From Hedera helix (Eukaryota > Streptophyta > Magnoliopsida > Apiales > Araliaceae), in assembly GCA_947179155.2 (NCBI GenBank), contig OX359276.1, positions 42,308,192 through 42,372,191 on the forward strand: a DNA stretch of 64,000 bases, read 5' to 3'. Positions 58,412 to 64,000 of this stretch are shown piece after piece. Position numbers and translations under genes: made by a program. How positions within the stretch are numbered: position 1 is the first letter of the stretch; each line of letters opens with the position of its first letter. The notes below the pieces were generated by a model. It was given only the letters and a program-made list of their open reading frames with translations, was not told where the DNA came from and ran no database searches.

Positions 58412-60255
58412 TCATGTATAAAACTTTTACTCAAAAATAAAATGCAAAACTAATCTGACACGATGTGACACTATCTTTCTTCAGTTACATACATTGTAGT
58501 CAATCCATCCATTCGTGCTAAGATCTAAACGGGGCCTAAAGTAAAAGTAATGACAAGATATACTACGTACTTTCACAAATCCATTGGCGGCGCCAATCTT
58601 TTCTGTTCTTGCCACTTGACATCCATAGGCGGCGCCAATCTTTTCTGTCCTTGCCACTTGACATGCATGTTTTTGTTTTCAATTAGCTTTCTTTTCTTGG
58701 TTTGGAAAAAAAGTGTTGCGCTCAGTGTTGGGCATTATATTTTTGGCTACAATTTTCTAGTTTCAGCTTCCGCAAGTTGACGTCTGTCAAAAAAGTGACA
58801 AATTGCCTCACGTTGATAGATATCCACGTACAGACGTACTTGTGTTATTTCGTAAATTAACGTATTAATTGCTCTTTCTTTCTTTCTTTCGTCCTTTTCG
58901 TCATTCATGCATGCACCTTGATTTCGTAAACTTGAAAGTTTTACGCATTTCTGGACAAAAATCCACCACATACGAAATCCATTGCAGTAATATTGTTTTT
59001 GATGCCATTATCCAAAGTTCTAGCTAATTGATAACAAACAAGTTGATTATAATAGAAGAAGAGATTCTTTAGTGAAGAGACTTTGTTCGGATCAGTTGAT
59101 AAACTCATTATATAACAGTGAATGGGAGTACTTTGGCTTAAAACTTTATATAATCCCCGTCGTAATAAGATCTTCTCCTCGATCTGATTCCAAGGTTACC
59201 AAGGAAAGTAATTTTCTTATTGGCAGGAACAGTAAAATGGCCTTTACGGTTCATGTGTAAGCTACCATAACCGCATTAGTGTTCAGATCGTAGGAATTAA
59301 AAGGAGAATAGAACGGCTCATTTTCATGGTAGAAGAAAATTTTGTTTACTTGCTCTTTTACTAGAATGGAATGAAATGAACTCATATTCTTACTAAATTA
59401 ATAATTTTCATTTGTAAGACCGGGTTTGTGAGATGACTCGTTCAATTCCATTTTTTATTTCATTATCTTCTTGATTTCGTTCATCAATTCTAAAGGTGAC
59501 ATTAGAAGCAGGGTTGTAAACAAGTTTAAGTCTTAGAGAAGTTTTTATTTGACAAGTTAAACTCCCAAAAAATTAAATGAATATATCTAGTCGAATTTCA
59601 AAACAAGCCAAAATGTGGTGTTCTAGCTCAACTTGTTTATGTTTAAGAAGAAAAAAAGCACTTTTAAAACTCAATTTGAGTTGGATTGAATCGAGTTTTG
59701 TTCTTGTTCATAGCGAACTCTTTAATTCTTTAAAATTCTTTTAGAAACCCGTATGACGTAACTGTTTAATTAAAAGAACTTTTAATGAGCCAGAATTTTA
59801 AAGTACTTTTAACTAAAATAAAAATTTTACCCAGTGCCCATTAAACTGGGAGACGACGAGATTAAACCCTTCTACAAATAGTACTTTCATCATAACGTTA
59901 AAATAATAATTAGTCACATAATTGTAAAAATACTTATAAAAAAATTACTCCATGACAAACTCATGCAATTCACAATAATGATAGAAGTACTGGAGGATTA
60001 CCATAAAAAAACCATATTATATGTCTAAATGTCCACGAGCTTATAGAGAGAATGGTAGTTGATGGGCAAAAATTAATTTTACAAATCAATTGTGATGCTA
60101 GCCAGAATACGTACAACTCAAGGTGACATGTAATGTAAGTCCATTGCTTTTCTTAAATGAACTTTTAAATCACCAGAAGACAAAATATACAAAGTAACTA
60201 TTAATCTTCACTCAATCTTGACTATAATTTTTACAAAAAACAAAAACTATGTAGT
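58412..60255. other. Intergenic between the TRIM and the SCY1-like gene
   Basis: It holds two tandem 42-bp units (58579-58662). Otherwise nothing is recognised. Confidence 0.45.
58579..58662. repeat. Two tandem copies of a 42-bp unit
   Basis: Unit 1 is 58579-58620, unit 2 is 58621-58662; they differ at two positions. Each includes GGCGGCGCC, a GC-rich word rare in this AT-rich window, followed by AATCTTTTCTGT and CTTGCCACTTGAC. Confidence 0.9.
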
Positions 60256-62826
60256 TCACATCCCAGATGAAGACCGGTTTATTCTTTGAGCACCTAATTT
60301 TGAAGCTGCAGGTTTAGATCCTCGTCCTCGTCCAGCTGATAAAGGCTTGGCCCTGGTGGTAGGTGGAGGAGCTGCAATAGCTGCCCATGGGTCATCATTA
60401 TCAGGTGCCGCAGCTGTTTTCACTGTCAAAGGTTTTGATGCTGATCTTGGAGCAGGGGCAGCTATGGAGCCCCACAAGTCAACGTCCTCATCTTTGTGCA
60501 AATGGGCTGTACTTTTCGGTGCTAAATTTGAAACTGCATCAACAAGGTATCTCCCATTAGAAACTCAATAGCATGAGAGGAGACGCATTAGAGAAGTTAG
60601 AATAAATATAGATATTATAGATTTAATATATCTCTGCATACACAACCACAAGTTAAACAAACAATATAGCCTCGACAACAATGCTTTTAATATTAGTGTG
60701 CAATAAAATCTAAGTGCACTGCAACTGCAATGTGGTTAAACAAAAGCCACACTCGGGACTAAGAAAAAATCGGTGAGATAAAGCTTATAATTAGTTAGCA
60801 TGCAAGGTTCTGAACCACGCATTATTTGGTTCCCTTTTAACCAAGTCACCACTGCCAATGAGTCAAAAAAATCAGCAAACCAGTGCTTTTAAATAAAATT
60901 ACTTGCAAATGAGTGATCATTGCACTGTAGATAAAACTGAGCATCACTTCTTCTGATGGATACAATTAATTTGCCTAATTAGACACTTCAAGAGATCTCT
61001 AAGCCTAAATATAAAATAAGCAGCAAAAGATTTGAATATGCATGACTAGACATTTTAACAAACTACAACCGGAAGCAAGAGCGGTCAATTTTTCAGGGGC
61101 CATAATTTTGAACCTTAGTTTCATGAAACTCACAAACAAGGAAACAGCAAGTGATATGCACAATCCATGTGCAGCTAACTTACTAAATTTTTTCACCTAA
61201 CACTAAACTTTGTGCTTTTTCATTTTCGGTTAGTCTTTTTCGGTTGTGATTGCATAAAAGTTCTATGAATTAAATATCCTGCATCACGAACCATTCCAGT
61301 CAGGTGAAACTATCAGAAAAATCAGCCCTAAATAGTTAATTGTACTGCTGATATATACCTCACACAAATTAGAAGTTAGGTACTACAATACCTTGTTTTG
61401 GCTGCGAGACAGGCCTCTTTTGAGCTGCTTGGATATTTGCAAGAGCTGGAGATGGCTTTGGATCCTCAAGTGGTTCAATATCATCCCACCCGTCTTTGTC
61501 ACTCCCATCATCTTCATGAATTCCATTCTCTAGTTCTCCCCAACCATCAGTTGATGTAGGGGAAACAGGTGCAGGTTGATCGACTATATCTGTGACTGAA
61601 CTTAAATGAACAGTTGTTGAACTTGCAGTATCTATCACTATGGTATTGACAACATGATATCAGTTATTGATTCAAAAATAAATGTATTAACATACAGAAA
61701 GATAGAAATAATATTCATATATCCAAATATAATCATTATCAAAGCAAAAACAAATTGACCCTCCCTACCAGACACCCCCCACCCCCACAAGAACACAACA
61801 AAAAACTCCCTCTTCTCATTTTCTCCATTAAAAAATGACAATGAAAACTACTCCCTCCTCCTTTTCATAAATATTGCTACATACCTTTTTGCACAAAGCT
61901 TATGAAATTTTCAAATTTTTTTTTTGATTTCCTAATGTACCCTGTGAAATGTGTGGTTGATAGTACTCCGAGAATATGAACCACAAAAGTTTTAGCTAGT
62001 GGAGGGACCCACTACATATTCAAATGATAAAATTGACATGACTATGGGTAAATTAATCATTTAACTTCACAAAAATTTCCCAGAAAAGAAGTGTTGCAAT
62101 TTTTGTGGGCCTTTCTAAAAATGAATGTGTTGCAATATTTGTGGGACGGAGGCGGGTATATATGAAAAGTAAAAGAAATTCTTAACCTTGTGCTTTCTCA
62201 CAAATAGCAAGGTCTGAGGGTGACAATATAAACTAAAGAATAACACTTTCTTATAGCTAAAAGCAAGGATAATATTTCTCATCCCCTCATTTTACTATCC
62301 CACTCTATCTTATCCTATTCCCCATTTTTCTCCATTTCTCAACACATTTATAATTGTGGACAACTACAGTACTACTTTTTTCTGACGGTTAATGACAAAA
62401 TTAAAGACCCAAAACAACCACTTAAACATTTTCATATCGTGTTCTCTCAGGTTTTTCAAGTTTTATCTTGTATTTCCCTTTGTCTTACACTCTAGTAGTT
62501 TTTTAATATTATTTTCTTGTTCAATCACACACACATGTGCCACAGTGACTAGTCTAGATAAAAGAAATCAGTCTAATCATTGTAGTTAAAGTGTTAAACA
62601 CACAGAACAGTTTTCCATGTCCGGCATGCAAAGCAAATGAAGCATTCGAAAATTTAAAGCAGATTGCATCACATTCAGGCAAAATGAGAAAAAAATGAAT
62701 TGAGTAATATGCTTGCCTGAGTTGGCATTGGAAGCAGCAGAAGTAACAGGTACACTGGAATTTGCTGGAGCATGTGGAGGTTGTTCAGAAGGTTTGCCTT
62801 TCAGAGTCAAGGAACTCATGGCCCAC
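60256..62826 (-). CDS. SCY1-like protein (SCYL1/CTEXP type), C-terminal part
   Basis: Three 3' exons on the minus strand: 62826-62717, 61637-61392 and 60533-60256; the upstream part lies beyond the window. SCY1-like proteins combine an inactive kinase domain with HEAT repeats and act in tRNA nuclear export and Golgi/COPI traffic; the Arabidopsis relative is At2g40730 (CTEXP). Only the low-complexity C-terminus is seen: WAMSSLTLKGKPSEQPPH, DGWGELENGIHEDDGSDKDGWDDIEP, LANIQAAQKRPVSQPK, DVDLWGSIAAPAP, DDPWAAIAAPPPTTRAKPLS, GRGRGSKPAASKLGAQRINR. The order and wording match the family tail closely. The first of these exons ends with a GC donor (TCAG|GCAAGC at 62717/62716), giving the conserved NSVID junction. 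Kinase and HEAT parts cannot be judged here. Confidence 0.88.
61851..62156. mobile_element. Stowaway-like MITE in the GC-AG intron of the SCY1-like gene (306 bp)
   Basis: Left end TA|CTCCCTCCTCCTTTTCAT and reverse-complemented right end TA|CCCGCCTCCGTCCCACAAAT, followed on both sides by AATATTGC.ACA. TA at 61849-61850 and 62157-62158 would be the duplicated target. Confidence 0.75.
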
Positions 62827-64000
62827 CTGCATTGTAACCATAAATGCTGAATGGCAACACAAAATTTTTAAATGAAGATGTGTCAAGCTTTCTCTAGTAA
62901 AGATACAAGTCATTTAGCATGGCAAATTAAGAATTATGTATATTTATTTATTAAAGTATATATTGATAAATAGTTTCGTTATTTTTTTCATTTGAAAATT
63001 ACTTCTTTATTTTATAAGTGGACAATTTATTGATTTTCTTCATTATTTCTTTATTGGTTTTATGAAGAGTAAAAATGTATTCACAAGTAAAAGTTACAGT
63101 GCTAATCAAGAATATAGTTAATAGGTGTCGCTCGCTGTGTAAAACCAACAGTGGAAACATAGTTGGAGGTTTCTAAACTAGAGGTGGTTAAGCGCAAATC
63201 TGATTAAATCACAAAGGTTTTCTTAAAATTTACTCTTTCTTATAATGCAAGAGTAGGTATCAAAAATAAAAAGCAGCAGCATACTATGCAGCATAAGAGG
63301 GTTCCGAATTCCGACACCACTGCTGAGTTTTCTAATGCAGGACAAGATATCCTTGACCATCAACACTATGATTTCTTAATATTTTTTTGAATTGATCAAG
63401 ATTTAATACATTTTATTGTAATTTTATTTCTTATTTAGGTTAGTTCAGTAGGTTTATTTATTTCCCCGTTTGTATTTTAGGTTTATTTTTCTACTTATAT
63501 TTCTTTTAGGGTCTATGGTTAATATTTTCATCAGACCTCATTATTATAGAAAATTTGAGAATATTTTCTCTCTTCCTTGTGGATTCAAAGTTTGTGTTAG
63601 TACATTAAACTAGCTATTGTTTCTCGCTGCGTCAGTTTCTTTATAAACTATCCTTATAATAAAAAGACCAAAAAACTAGTGAAAAGTATGTATTAACAAG
63701 TAAAACAATAGATAAAAAAGTATTAGAAGAACTGTCAACACCTCAACAAATTCAATTAGATGAATGTAACATAGTACCCATTAGCCAATCTCACGGAGAA
63801 GAAGCAATTCACTCGATGCACAATCAGGGGGGAAAAGTATAAATAAATAGAAACTAAAAACTATAATTAGTTCAGCTCTAACAAAAACTATGATTTAATA
63901 GTTCTAACCAACATGAATTAATAGTTCAAAGTAGAGCTTTATAATAAATGAAGAGAAGTTAAAGAAAGGAAAATGACAAGAAACCTAAATACTACCATGT
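62827..64000 (-). other. Upstream intron sequence of the SCY1-like gene
   Basis: The exon at 62826 opens after GCAG, so the stretch to the right is intron, at least 1.17 kb long. No exon matching the family is seen up to the window edge. Confidence 0.6.

Noticed and set aside
1..64000. CRISPR arrays, operons, integrons or prophage-like systems
   Set aside because: The window is intron-rich plant nuclear DNA; the regular repeats are microsatellites or lie in transposons.

Overview
The window is nuclear DNA of a flowering plant, most likely a eudicot. It is AT-rich, its genes are split by many GT-AG introns (up to about 3.8 kb), its proteins resemble Arabidopsis-type families, and most of the space between genes is transposable-element debris. 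There is no organellar, bacterial or viral gene block. I could not fix the species from sequence alone.

Layout. 1-9240 is nested retrotransposon DNA: the decayed 3' end of a Ty3/gypsy element with its 3' LTR (447-2371), then a related solo LTR in reverse orientation (4163-9234, TSD TCCAG) that was itself split by a 1.8-kb hAT-type element (5864-7651, TSD TAAATCAT). 10781-14280 is a four-exon RanBP1 gene. 17608-20602 is a five-exon CHUP1-like gene. 20.6-26.6 kb is gene-poor, with LTR debris and a MITE-like element. 26793-44483 is a 23-exon gene for the bifunctional enzyme 6-phosphofructo-2-kinase/fructose-2,6-bisphosphatase (F2KP, predicted 754 aa). Its introns hold a 2-kb solo LTR (TSD TAAAC) and two non-autonomous hAT elements (TSDs CTTGTTGA and ATGTTGGG). 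45998-49419 is an almost complete PIF/Harbinger DNA transposon with both its genes, each broken by one stop codon. 51101-51778 (+) and 56613-57155 (-) are two intronless ATL-type RING-H2 ubiquitin ligases facing each other, with a LINE RNase H remnant between them. 57686-58411 is a TRIM mini-retrotransposon. 60256-64000 (-) is the 3' part of a SCY1-like pseudokinase gene (CTEXP/SCYL1 type) that continues beyond the window.

The host genes are functionally unrelated (nuclear transport, a coiled-coil proline-rich CHUP1 relative, control of fructose-2,6-bisphosphate, ubiquitin ligation, tRNA export/vesicle traffic); nothing suggests a gene cluster. No clearly new biological system was found. The strongest observations are the dated nesting of mobile elements, proved by target-site duplications read in the sequence; repeated TGG-to-TGA breaks in transposon genes; two GC-AG introns needed to keep conserved reading frames; and an RHGQ in place of RHGE at the F2KP phosphatase site. 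Exon borders were deduced by eye from splice sites, phase and family conservation.
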